Both the position numbers and the translations under genes were made by a program. A stretch of 15,889 bases of DNA from CAZWUZ01 sp964637655 [NCBI: uncultured bacterium] (lineage in GTDB: Bacteria; DAOPZR01): NCBI GenBank assembly GCA_964637655.1, contig CAZWUZ010000052.1:1-15889 (forward strand). Direction: 5' to 3'. Numbering within the stretch: position 1 is the stretch's first letter; each line of letters opens with the position of its first letter. The notes beneath the pieces are model-generated. The model saw only the letters and a program-made list of their open reading frames with translations, had not been told where the DNA came from and searched no databases. Below are positions 1 to 7,085 of the stretch, piece after piece.

Positions 1-16
1 AGGGGGAAGGCAACCA

Positions 17-42
17 CCCTCTCCCGCCGCGGCGGGAGAGGG
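17..42. repeat. GC-rich perfect inverted repeat, REP-like or terminator stem
   Basis: A perfect 12-bp inverted repeat, CCCTCTCCCGCC (17-28) and GGCGGGAGAGGG (31-42), is separated by only GC. An outer CCACCC (14-19) and GGGTGG (45-50) could extend it around a short bulge. There is no clear T-tract on either side, so it is as likely a REP-type palindrome as a terminator of a gene left of the window. Bases 51-120 hold no recognisable promoter. Confidence 0.6.
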
Positions 43-120
43 AAGGGTGGCCCACAGGGTCGCTCTGCAAGATGCGTGGGTGGCTGAATTGTTGCGAAAA
101 AACAGGAAATGGAGACGCTC

Positions 121-1317
121 ATGAAAATGATGACGGTGCTGCTGGTGATGCTGGTCTGCTGTGCTATGCCGGTGCAGGGAAACGATTCGGCGATGAACGA
201 CGGGGCGTACGGCCCGGAGCCGATGGGCTGGCGCGCGGGCGCGGAGAGCGTGATTCGCATGGAGGCGGAACATCTCACTATCGATTTCCACCGCGAGTAT
301 TCCGATGTGCGCGTGGTCTTTACCTTCCGCAACACGGGTCGGACAACGGCGAAGCAGCTGCTCGGTTTTCCCGACCTGTCGGCAGCCATCACGGAAGCGG
401 AACAGCTGAAAAGCGAGGTGGCTGATTACCTGAACCTGTCGGGGCCGATGCAGGATGTGCAGACCATCGTCAACGGCGAGTGGGTCGGCACGGAGCGGCA
501 GGTCGGGTATATCGCGTCGTACTGGAGTGACACCGCGTGGTCGCCGGGAACGCCGGAGAACGGTGTCCCGATGGTCTGGTGGACGGCCTGGGTCGATTTT
601 CCCGCCGGTGAGCCGGTGACGGTGGAGCGGCGCTACCGCGTGCGCAACGGCATCCAGGCGGGCGGACCGAACTGGTTCGAGTACATCACGCGCACGGGCG
701 CGGCGTGGCAGGGAACCATCGGGCTGCTGACGGCGGACATTTACCTGCATGACGGGCTGACCAGCGACGACATCCAGTGGACGGACAACTGGGACGATAC
801 CGCGACGCGCACGCCGGCGCGCGGCAGCGGCTGGGAGATCATCACGCCGACGCTGCTGCGGCTGCAGTGGCGCGACTTCGAGCCGGCGCTGCAGGAGGAC
901 CGCACGCAGTTCAAGGTGATGACGCGTTACATCCCCTGGGATAACCGCGAAGGCCACCTGCTGTACGGGGCGCGCACGGGGGGTGACTGGCGCTGGCATG
1001 AACTGCTGGCGGACACGACGTTCAACCGCAACTGCCGCGACGCGCAGGGGCGTACGGCGCTGTATCTGGCGGTTGATAACCGGCAGGTGCAGAACGTGCG
1101 CGACCTGCTGGCCGTGGGAGTGAATGTGAACCTCGCGGACCGCGACGGACGGACGCCGCTGATGCTGGCGGCGATACAGGGTGAGGCGACGCTGGTACGC
1201 GAACTGCTCGCGCGCGGGGCGCGGGCGGCCATGCGGGACCGCAACGGGAAAACCGCGCGCGACTACGCGCTGCTGCTTGGCCGCGAGGCGGTGCTGCGCC
1301 TGCTGCCGCGGCGTTGA
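121..1317 (+). CDS. Secreted DUF4424-like protein with C-terminal ankyrin repeats
   Basis: The protein has 398 residues. I chose ATG 121 over ATG 109 because GGAG at 111-114 lies 6 nt upstream of 121, while 109 has an AGGA almost touching it. Residues 1-20 form a signal peptide (MKMM, then a hydrophobic core, ending PVQG), so the product is exported. Residues about 21-290 resemble, from memory, the DUF4424 family: an AESVIRMEAEHLTI stretch followed by a VFTFRNTG beta-strand pattern; the function of that family is unknown to me. Residues about 305-398 contain three ankyrin units, seen as DAQGRTALYLAV, DRDGRTPLMLAA and DRNGKTARDYA, normally a protein-binding surface. The stop codon TGA lies inside the -35 hexamer of the next promoter, so the gene is probably a separate transcription unit. 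The fold of the first part is inferred; the ankyrin assignment is firm. Confidence 0.8.
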   Translation: MKMMTVLLVMLVCCAMPVQGNDSAMNDGAYGPEPMGWRAGAESVIRMEAEHLTIDFHREYSDVRVVFTFRNTGRTTAKQLLGFPDLSAAITEAEQLKSEVADYLNLSGPMQDVQTIVNGEWVGTERQVGYIASYWSDTAWSPGTPENGVPMVWWTAWVDFPAGEPVTVERRYRVRNGIQAGGPNWFEYITRTGAAWQGTIGLLTADIYLHDGLTSDDIQWTDNWDDTATRTPARGSGWEIITPTLLRLQWRDFEPALQEDRTQFKVMTRYIPWDNREGHLLYGARTGGDWRWHELLADTTFNRNCRDAQGRTALYLAVDNRQVQNVRDLLAVGVNVNLADRDGRTPLMLAAIQGEATLVRELLARGARAAMRDRNGKTARDYALLLGREAVLRLLPRR

Positions 1318-1342
1318 CGCGCCCGCGGCGTACTGCTACGAT
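1314..1342 (+). promoter_or_regulatory. Sigma-70-type promoter for the SPFH gene
   Basis: TTGACG (1314-1319) and TACGAT (1337-1342) are separated by exactly 17 bases, and start would fall near 1349, giving a leader of about 31 nt with GGAGG at 1370-1374. The -35 box contains the TGA stop of the preceding gene and sits in the loop of a GC-rich hairpin, CCGCGGCG (1306-1313) against CGCCCGCGG (1320-1328) with one bulged C. Confidence 0.65.
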
Positions 1343-1379
1343 TGACTGACTACGCGGCTGCTGCCGCCCGGAGGCACCC

Positions 1380-2393
1380 ATGTTCGGTATCAGGTTCGTC
1401 AAGTTCCAGCCCACCACTTACGTGCTGCGCTACTGGAACGGCAAACTGACGGCGCAGGGGGCGGGGCTGTCGTTCTTCTACTACGCGCCGATGACCTCGC
1501 TGGTCGCAGTGCCCGTCAGCAGCGTCGAGGCCCCGTTCATCTTCGAGGAGGTGGCGGCCGATTTCCAGGGGGTCACCATCCAGGGGCAGGTGACCTACCG
1601 CGTCGCCGACCCGGTGAAACTCGCACAACTGCTCAACTTCACGCTTGACCAGACGGGGCGCGGCTATGTCGCCGAGGATCCGCAGAAACTGCCGCAGCGG
1701 CTGGTCAACGCGGTGCAGGTGCTGACGCGCAAGCAGGTGCTTGGCATGTCGCTGCGCGAGACGCTGCAAAGCGCGGAGAAACTGGCGACCGCGGTGGCGG
1801 CGGGCCTGCGCGAGAACGCGGAGATCACCTCGCTCGGGCTGGAGATCCTCAACGTCGCGCTGCTCGCCATCCGCCCGAACAAGGAAACGTCGCGGGCGCT
1901 CGAGGCGGAGACGCGCGAGCGCATCCTCAAGGAGGCGGACGACGCCATCTACGCGCGGCGCAACGCCGGGGTGGAGCAGGAGCGGACGATCAAGGAGAAC
2001 GAGCTGAACACCGAGATCGCGGTGGAAAACAAGAAACGGCAGATCCGCGAGGCGCAGATGGAAGCGGAACGTGTGGTGCAGGAGAAGCAGCAGGCACTGC
2101 AGGCGGCGGCGATGGAATTCGCCATCGCGCAGGAGAAGGAAAAGGAAAAACTGGTCGCGGTGCAGGTGCAGAACGCGAAGGCGGAGGCGGATGCCAGCGC
2201 GTACGCGGTCGGCGCCACGCTCAAGGCGTTCCACGGGGTCGCGCCGGAAACGGTGCAGGCGCTGGCGAGCATGGGGATGAAGCCCGACCAGCAGATCGCG
2301 CTCGCGTTCCGCGGTATCGCGGACAAGGCGGGACAGATCGGGCAGCTCAACGTGTCGCCTGACCTGCTCAGGGAACTGCTGCAGAAGCAATGA
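1380..2393 (+). CDS. SPFH/band-7 domain protein, soluble, coiled-coil C-terminus
   Basis: The protein has 337 residues, with GGAGG at 1370-1374 placed 5 nt before the ATG. Residues about 25-190 fit an SPFH (stomatin/prohibitin/flotillin/HflK) domain: beta-rich opening, a VTIQGQVTYRVADP strand and the LGLEILNVALLAI strand before the helical part. Residues about 190-270 are a charged Glu/Lys/Gln coiled coil, as in oligomerising band-7 proteins. No N-terminal membrane segment is visible, unlike HflK or stomatin, so it would be cytosolic or peripherally attached. Its last bases overlap the start of the next gene (ATGA at 2390-2393), which implies translational coupling and a joint role with the NAD-kinase-like protein. 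The precise function is unknown; the family call is solid. Confidence 0.85.
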   Translation: MFGIRFVKFQPTTYVLRYWNGKLTAQGAGLSFFYYAPMTSLVAVPVSSVEAPFIFEEVAADFQGVTIQGQVTYRVADPVKLAQLLNFTLDQTGRGYVAEDPQKLPQRLVNAVQVLTRKQVLGMSLRETLQSAEKLATAVAAGLRENAEITSLGLEILNVALLAIRPNKETSRALEAETRERILKEADDAIYARRNAGVEQERTIKENELNTEIAVENKKRQIREAQMEAERVVQEKQQALQAAAMEFAIAQEKEKEKLVAVQVQNAKAEADASAYAVGATLKAFHGVAPETVQALASMGMKPDQQIALAFRGIADKAGQIGQLNVSPDLLRELLQKQ

Positions 2394-3334
2394 GTGCGCC
2401 GGCGTTCGCCGAACGCAAGGTCGTGCTGGTGCGGCGCACGACGCGCCTTGACGAGCTGATCGCGCGCTTCAACTCGGCGGCGCAGGCGCGGTTCTACGTT
2501 GAGCACCAGGGTGCCGATTTCGGCGACTACGAGCGCGAACACGCGGACTATCACGCGGCGCTGGCGGCGGCGCGCGCGGCCCTGGCGCCGCTGACCCGCC
2601 TGCAGGAACTCGACCGCGCCTTCCTCCCCAATTATCTCTTCTCGCCCGACGACGTGGTGGTGGCGGTCGGGCAGGACGGCCTCGTGGCCAACACGCTCAA
2701 GTATCTCGACGGGCAGCCGCTCATCGGGGTCAACCCGGCGCCGCGGCGCTGGGACGGCGTGCTGCTGCCGTTCACCGCGGACGCGCTGGCAACGGTGGTG
2801 CCCGAGGTGCTGCGCGGCAAACGGCAGGCGAAGATGGTGACGCTGGCGGAGGCGCAGCTCAACAACGGGCAGTCGCTGCTCGCGGTCAACGACCTGTTCA
2901 TCGGGCAGCGGACGCATGTCTCCGCGCGTTACGAGCTGCGGCAGGGGAAAAAACACGAGTGGCAGTCGTCGAGCGGGATCATCGTCTCGACCGGGCTGGG
3001 CGCGACGGGCTGGCTGAAAGGCGTCTTCGCGGGAGCGGCCGGCGTGGTACAGGGCGCGTCGGGAAAAAACGTGCAGCTCGCCCCGAAGAAACAGTTCGCC
3101 TGGGATGCCGACTATCTCTGCTATGCGGTGCGCGAACCGTTCCCGACGCAGATCACCGGCACGAGCATGGTCTACGGCACGGTGCGGCGCAACGCGCCGC
3201 TGGTGGTCGTCTCGCACATGGCGGAGAACGGCGTGATTTTCAGCGATGGCGTGGAGAAGGATTTCCTCGAGTTCAACTCGGGTACCAGTGCGACAGTCAC
3301 CCTGGCCAGGCGCCGGGGGCAGCTGGTGGTCTGA
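2390..3334 (+). CDS. Divergent NAD-kinase-like (ATP-NAD kinase fold) protein
   Basis: The protein has 314 residues and starts on the ATGA that ends the SPFH gene. After a helical N-terminus, residues 89-116 read VVVAVGQDGLV to IGVNP, matching the nucleotide-binding GGDG and NP region of NAD kinases, but with GQDG instead of GGDG. The later motif AVND (165-168) stands where NAD kinases have an N-E pair, and IIVSTGLGATGW (197-208) corresponds to their STPTGSTAY segment. It is thus a homologue of ATP-NAD/sphingosine-type kinases, but the changes at two conserved sites make NAD phosphorylation uncertain. Coupling to an SPFH protein suggests the two act together, perhaps as a scaffold and a nucleotide enzyme. 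Fold call is good; substrate is not known. Confidence 0.75.
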   Translation: MSAPAFAERKVVLVRRTTRLDELIARFNSAAQARFYVEHQGADFGDYEREHADYHAALAAARAALAPLTRLQELDRAFLPNYLFSPDDVVVAVGQDGLVANTLKYLDGQPLIGVNPAPRRWDGVLLPFTADALATVVPEVLRGKRQAKMVTLAEAQLNNGQSLLAVNDLFIGQRTHVSARYELRQGKKHEWQSSSGIIVSTGLGATGWLKGVFAGAAGVVQGASGKNVQLAPKKQFAWDADYLCYAVREPFPTQITGTSMVYGTVRRNAPLVVVSHMAENGVIFSDGVEKDFLEFNSGTSATVTLARRRGQLVV

Positions 3335-3383
3335 TTTCTCATCCCTGTCTCATCTGCAGTTCTGCTGCAACTTACGCAAAAAG

Positions 3384-3425
3384 CCTCCTGTCTGTGCAAC
3401 TATGCGGGCATTCCCGCACAGGAGG
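3384..3425 (+). promoter_or_regulatory. Candidate SD-sequestering leader hairpin
   Basis: CCTCCTGT at 3384-3391 is exactly complementary to ACAGGAGG at 3418-3425, which is the Shine-Dalgarno of the gene starting at 3432. Between them lies a second perfect hairpin, TGCGGG (3403-3408), loop CATT, CCCGCA (3413-3418). If the transcript begins upstream of 3384, the ribosome site can be hidden in the long stem. This would be translational control; no ligand is recognisable. I found no convincing promoter hexamers between 3335 and 3400. Confidence 0.45.
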
Positions 3426-3431
3426 AAAACA

Positions 3432-3977
3432 ATGAAATTGCGGACAGCGGCAACGGTTGCGGTACTCGGGTGCATGGTGGTGGCAACGGCGGCGATGGCG
3501 GACGGCGGCAGGAACCAGTGCAGGCGGGGGAACAGTATGATGCAGGTGCGGCACGGGCAGGTGCGGCATGAGACGTCCCGCCCGGCCATGAACAGCAGCT
3601 GCCGCCAGCAGCAGCCGGCGCGGCAGGTGCAGTGCGAGCCGCGGCCGGTACCGTGTTGCGAGGCGCGCCCGCAGCCGCGGACGGAGTGCGGACGCCAGGC
3701 CGAGCCGCGCCGGCATGAGGGGGAACGGTGCCGGCAGCAGGAACAGGTGCGCGGCGAAACGGGGCATACCCGGCCGGCGAACCATGGCACGGTGACGGAC
3801 CCGGCAAACAGCGGTACCACCACGACGACAACGACTGAAAGCGGTACTACGACGGGCGGCAGCAGCACGTCGAACCCCCGCGTGCATGACGACAACGGGC
3901 ACGGCAACGACGTGGGGCATACCGACCCGTCAAACCCCGGCAACGGACAGGGGAATCACGGCACGCGGCACAACTGA
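3432..3977 (+). CDS. Small secreted Cys-rich, low-complexity protein of unknown function
   Basis: The ATG at 3432 follows GGAGGA (3421-3426) by 5 nt and gives 181 residues. Residues 1-23 look like a signal peptide (MKLRTAA, hydrophobic core, AMA|D). A VLGC at 11-14 resembles a lipobox, but the hydrophobic stretch continues past it, so cleavage by signal peptidase I after residue 23 is more likely. The mature part has two zones: residues 24-105 are rich in Arg, Gln, Pro and hold seven cysteines including one CC pair; residues about 106-181 are Thr/Gly/Ser/Asn/His-rich, with a run of seven threonines and a Gly-Asn-His tail. The composition suggests an extended surface or envelope protein, possibly disulfide linked or metal binding through His and Cys. 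No family is recognised. It is convergent with top6A across a bidirectional terminator. Confidence 0.7.
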   Translation: MKLRTAATVAVLGCMVVATAAMADGGRNQCRRGNSMMQVRHGQVRHETSRPAMNSSCRQQQPARQVQCEPRPVPCCEARPQPRTECGRQAEPRRHEGERCRQQEQVRGETGHTRPANHGTVTDPANSGTTTTTTTESGTTTGGSSTSNPRVHDDNGHGNDVGHTDPSNPGNGQGNHGTRHN

Positions 3978-4012
3978 AACGTCAAAACGGCCCGCCTGAC
4001 GCGGGCGGCAGC

Positions 4013-4049
4013 AGACAAAAAACCCGGCCTGAGGCCGGGTTTTTTGTCT
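4013..4049. terminator. Bidirectional Rho-independent terminator
   Basis: A perfect 17-bp inverted repeat, arms 4013-4029 and 4033-4049, closes on a TGA loop. The core CCCGGCC/GGCCGGG is flanked by A6 on the left and T6 on the right, so it gives a U-tract on both strands. It lies between the convergent secreted-protein gene and top6A. A weaker hairpin, CCCGC (3991-3995) and GCGGG (4001-4005), precedes it. Confidence 0.95.
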
Positions 4050-4062
4050 GTGCGGTGCGGGT

Positions 4063-5196
4063 TTACGGCAGGAACTTCGACGGGTCCTTGAGCTTGTGCG
4101 GCAGGTACTCGTCGATGACGTAGTTGAGCCCCCACTTGGCGAGCGCCTGCTGCTCGGCGCGGACCCCCATGCGCATCAGCTTGTCGATGGCCTTCTGCCA
4201 CGGCTTGTGGCGCTGGAAGAAGGGGTCGTTCTTGAGCGCGTCCTTGGCCCGCTTGATGTCGATCTCCTTTAGCGGGTGCGTGGGGAGCTTGAACGCCTCG
4301 ATGTCGTCCGGCGTCACCCCGAGGAAATGCGCCTTGGGGACGGAGAAGAAGCGCGAGACGTGTGCGGCATTGCCCGAGCCGACCTTGAGCGTGCGGTAGA
4401 TGTTGGCGATACCGTACGGGTCGCAGTCGACGAAGACGTAGACGGGGATCTTTTTCTCGTCGGCGAGGCGGCGGATGAAGCGGCGGCAGGAACGCGTCGG
4501 CACGCCTCCCATGCTGACGAGGATGCAGTTGGCCTTCTTCCAGAAGTTGTGCGCCGCCAGCCGCTGGAACATACCGCCGGTCTCGATGGCGAGGATGAAC
4601 TTCGCCTTCGTCTCGAAGCCGAAGTGCTCGACCGACGAGGGGATGGAGTAGGAACCGCTGCCGAAGGCGGTGCAGTCGATGCGGATGGTCTTCTTGGTTT
4701 CCCAGTCGCGGTCGATGACGATGAGTTGGCCGGCGACCTGGCCGCCATGCTCGTCGGGGTAGAAGCGCAGTTCCTCGCGGCTGACATTCGAGGTGGAGAA
4801 GAGCGCCTCGATGTCGTCCATCACCGCGTCCGATTCCTCCTGCGCGTCGAACCGTGCCTCCTCCCAGTTTTTCGACTGGTAGTACGCGTCACGCTTGGTG
4901 GCGAAATCGTCGGTCTCGACCAGTTCCTTGGAGAGCGCCATCAGGCGCATGGTCTGGGCGAAGGTGCGGATGGTGCCGACCGACATGGTGCGGTGCTTCT
5001 TCTGGCGCCCGATCTCGAAGTAGCCGAGCCGCTCGTCGTACTTGACGTTGGAGAGCGCGCGGATGGGAAAGGAAATTTCCGGTTTCTGGTTCTTGAGGAT
5101 GCGCTGGTAGACGGCATCCGCCTCGCTGCTGATGCGCTCGATGACCTTCTTGTCGCCGGCGTTGGTGACGCCCGGCCGCTTGTCGTGCTTTTTCAT
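4063..5196 (-). CDS. top6A: DNA topoisomerase VI subunit A (Spo11 family)
   Basis: The protein has 377 residues, close to the usual archaeal subunit length. Topo VI is a type IIB enzyme that passes one duplex through a double-strand break with ATP; subunit A makes the break. The winged-helix part carries KRDAYY at 101-106, which matches the Spo11 KRDIFY motif, so Y106 is the likely DNA-attacking tyrosine. The Toprim part shows E205 (ILAIETGG) and D257/D259 (VFVDCDPYG), the expected magnesium ligands. All catalytic residues I can check are present, so the gene looks functional. It starts one base after the top6B stop (TGACATG on the coding strand), with AGGAG at 5209-5213 inside the end of top6B, so it is coupled to subunit B. 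A terminator follows 14 nt after the stop. Confidence 0.95.
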   Translation of the reverse strand: MKKHDKRPGVTNAGDKKVIERISSEADAVYQRILKNQKPEISFPIRALSNVKYDERLGYFEIGRQKKHRTMSVGTIRTFAQTMRLMALSKELVETDDFATKRDAYYQSKNWEEARFDAQEESDAVMDDIEALFSTSNVSREELRFYPDEHGGQVAGQLIVIDRDWETKKTIRIDCTAFGSGSYSIPSSVEHFGFETKAKFILAIETGGMFQRLAAHNFWKKANCILVSMGGVPTRSCRRFIRRLADEKKIPVYVFVDCDPYGIANIYRTLKVGSGNAAHVSRFFSVPKAHFLGVTPDDIEAFKLPTHPLKEIDIKRAKDALKNDPFFQRHKPWQKAIDKLMRMGVRAEQQALAKWGLNYVIDEYLPHKLKDPSKFLP

Positions 5197-5197
5197 G

Positions 5198-6931
5198 TCA
5201 GTCGATGCTCCTGGTGCGCTCGAGGATGTCGGTCAGGTTGGCGACCGCCTTGTCCCGCTGCTTGTCGGGGAACTTGAGGATGTCCTGCAGCGCGGCGACG
5301 AGTTGCGGGATGTAGGTTTTGATATAGGATTTCTTTTTTTCCGCGTCCGCGATGCGGCCCTGCTTGCGGATGTGCAGGCCGAGGCGCCGCCCGCATTCCT
5401 GCAGCGCCAGTTTCATCTCCTTGGTGATTTCCGGGTAGGAAGCGATGGCCTCCTTGCTCTCGCTGGTGAACGGCACCCAGGCGGAGGCGATGTGCACGGC
5501 GACCACCAGCGGGGCGATGGGGAGCGCCCCCTTGGGATGGGTCAGTCCGTAGTTGCGCCAGACCGTGGAGGTGACGCACTTGCTGATGGCGCAGGCCGAC
5601 TGCTGGTACTGCAGCGGCACGCGGTTGGCAAAGCGGATCAGTTCCGCCGGCTCCTCGCACGGCAGCTTGCCGCCGTAGGCGAGCGCCGCCTCGACAAGGA
5701 ACGGGTTGCCGCGATAGACCGCGGGAACGCGCGACACTGCGGTATAAAGTTCCGCGTCGGGGACCAACCGCTTGAGCCCGGCCAGCATCAGTTCCTCGCC
5801 GATGGGCGACAGGCAGTTGGTCGGCGGGCGCTGGATCTTGGTCTGCTGGATGCCGTGGTAGAGCGCCTCGACCTCGTGCCGGGTCATCGCCTTCGGCTGG
5901 CGGCCGGGGGAAAGCTTGGCCGCGGTGCAGATGGCCTCGGCGACCGTGCCGCCGGCGCGGGAAAACTCATGGCTGAGAAAGCCGCGCAGGTTGCGCGCCG
6001 TCGTCGCCTTGAGCATCTGCATGAGCATGCCGAGTTCGACCCCGTACGGGTGCGGCTTGATCGCCACCGCCTCGACCGGGGGCTGCGCGGTGGCGCGCTC
6101 GTAATGTGCCATCTCCTGGTCGGGGGCCTTGTAGTCGAGCGTGACGTGCGGGTTGGCGACGAGCACCTGGTTGAGGTATTCCTCGACCGAGCGCTTGCCG
6201 CGCTGGAAGGTCGCCTCGAGCGCGATCTCGACGCGCGTGCCGTGCTCGGGCGCCCACTCAATCTCGATGTCCTTGGTCACCTCGGGCGCGTTCTTCTGCG
6301 TGTTGAGCATGATCTCGAAGTAGTGCGCGGGATGCTTGGCGCCGATGCGCGAGGTGATCCTGCACGGCTTGCCCGTGGTCAGCTGTCCGTACATCGCGGC
6401 GGCGGAGATGCCGATCCCCTGCTGTCCGCGTGACTGCTTGAGCCGGTGGAACTTCGACCCGTAGAGCAGCTTGCCGAAGATTTTCGGCACCTGCGACTTG
6501 ACGATGCCCGGCCCGTTGTCCTCAATGATGACGGTGAAACGGTTTTCCGCGGTCTGGATCAGTTCGACCTTCAGCGCGGGGAGGATGCCCGCTTCCTCAC
6601 AGGCGTCGAGCGCGTTGTCGACCGCTTCCTTGACCGTGGTGAGCAGCGCCTTGCGCGGGTTGTCGAAGCCGAGCAGGTGGCGGTTCTTGGTGAAGAACTC
6701 CGCCACGGAAATCTCGCGCTGCGATTCCGCCATCTCGATGGCGGTCTTTCTCGCCGGCGGGGGCGCCGGTTTGCGCGGGGCGCGCTCCTTTTTCTCCGCT
6801 TTCGCCGGGGAAGGCTTATGGGCCAGGCCGGGGAGGGCGGGCTGCGCGTGCTTCTTTGCCGCCTTCTTTGCGGCCGGTTTCTTCGCTGCGGGCTTTGCCT
6901 TTTTGGGCTTCGCCTTCTTTGCTGGTACCAT
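5198..6931 (-). CDS. top6B: DNA topoisomerase VI subunit B (GHKL ATPase) with basic N-terminal tail
   Basis: I chose ATG 6931 (577 residues) because GGAGG (coding strand, 6937-6941) lies 5 nt upstream; ATG 6991 would add 20 residues without a good ribosome site. Subunit B binds and hydrolyses ATP to gate the enzyme. The Bergerat fold is intact: KEAVDNALD (101-109), EDNGPGI (137-143) and [10 protein letters not shown] (169-178). An H2TH-like region follows at about 294-334 ([14 protein letters not shown], then [14 protein letters not shown]). The transducer domain has [10 protein letters not shown] at 488-497, placing the conserved ATP-contacting lysine at K493. Odd: residues 2 to about 65 precede the usual EISVAEFF start and are Lys/Ala/Pro rich, with repeated AKKAKP and PAAKK units resembling histone H1 tails. 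It is first in the operon with top6A. Confidence 0.95.
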   Translation of the reverse strand: MVPAKKAKPKKAKPAAKKPAAKKAAKKHAQPALPGLAHKPSPAKAEKKERAPRKPAPPPARKTAIEMAESQREISVAEFFTKNRHLLGFDNPRKALLTTVKEAVDNALDACEEAGILPALKVELIQTAENRFTVIIEDNGPGIVKSQVPKIFGKLLYGSKFHRLKQSRGQQGIGISAAAMYGQLTTGKPCRITSRIGAKHPAHYFEIMLNTQKNAPEVTKDIEIEWAPEHGTRVEIALEATFQRGKRSVEEYLNQVLVANPHVTLDYKAPDQEMAHYERATAQPPVEAVAIKPHPYGVELGMLMQMLKATTARNLRGFLSHEFSRAGGTVAEAICTAAKLSPGRQPKAMTRHEVEALYHGIQQTKIQRPPTNCLSPIGEELMLAGLKRLVPDAELYTAVSRVPAVYRGNPFLVEAALAYGGKLPCEEPAELIRFANRVPLQYQQSACAISKCVTSTVWRNYGLTHPKGALPIAPLVVAVHIASAWVPFTSESKEAIASYPEITKEMKLALQECGRRLGLHIRKQGRIADAEKKKSYIKTYIPQLVAALQDILKFPDKQRDKAVANLTDILERTRSID

Positions 6932-7042
6932 CACTGCCTCCGTGTCCTGTCGCGCAGCGCGGGCACACGCCCGACGCTGCTGGTGCGGCATCAACCTTGC
7001 ATTGCGGGGAGTTATACCGTATCCCCTCCCGTAGCGGCCGGC

Positions 7043-7071
7043 ATGGTAGGTGAAATTCCCGCCGCTGTCAA
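7043..7071 (-). promoter_or_regulatory. Sigma-70-type promoter for top6B-top6A
   Basis: On the minus strand TTGACA (7066-7071) and TACCAT (7043-7048) are separated by 17 bases. Transcription would start near 7036, leaving a leader of about 105 nt before ATG 6931. The -35 box lies in the 11-base loop of a GC hairpin, arms 7059-7065 and 7077-7083 (CCGCCGC/GCGGCGG), that begins just after the stop of the upstream glycosyltransferase gene. That hairpin may be a weak terminator, since only a short AATTT follows it. Confidence 0.7.
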
Positions 7072-7085
7072 CCCGGGCGGCGGAA

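Noticed and set aside
1350-3217. Long minus-strand open frames opposite the SPFH and NAD-kinase-like genes
   Set aside because: Arg/His/Leu-rich composition typical of antisense frames in high-GC genes; no ribosome sites or domains.
5132-6433. Long open frame (over 400 codons) on the plus strand opposite top6B
   Set aside because: Shadow of GC-rich coding DNA; top6B on the other strand has all family motifs.
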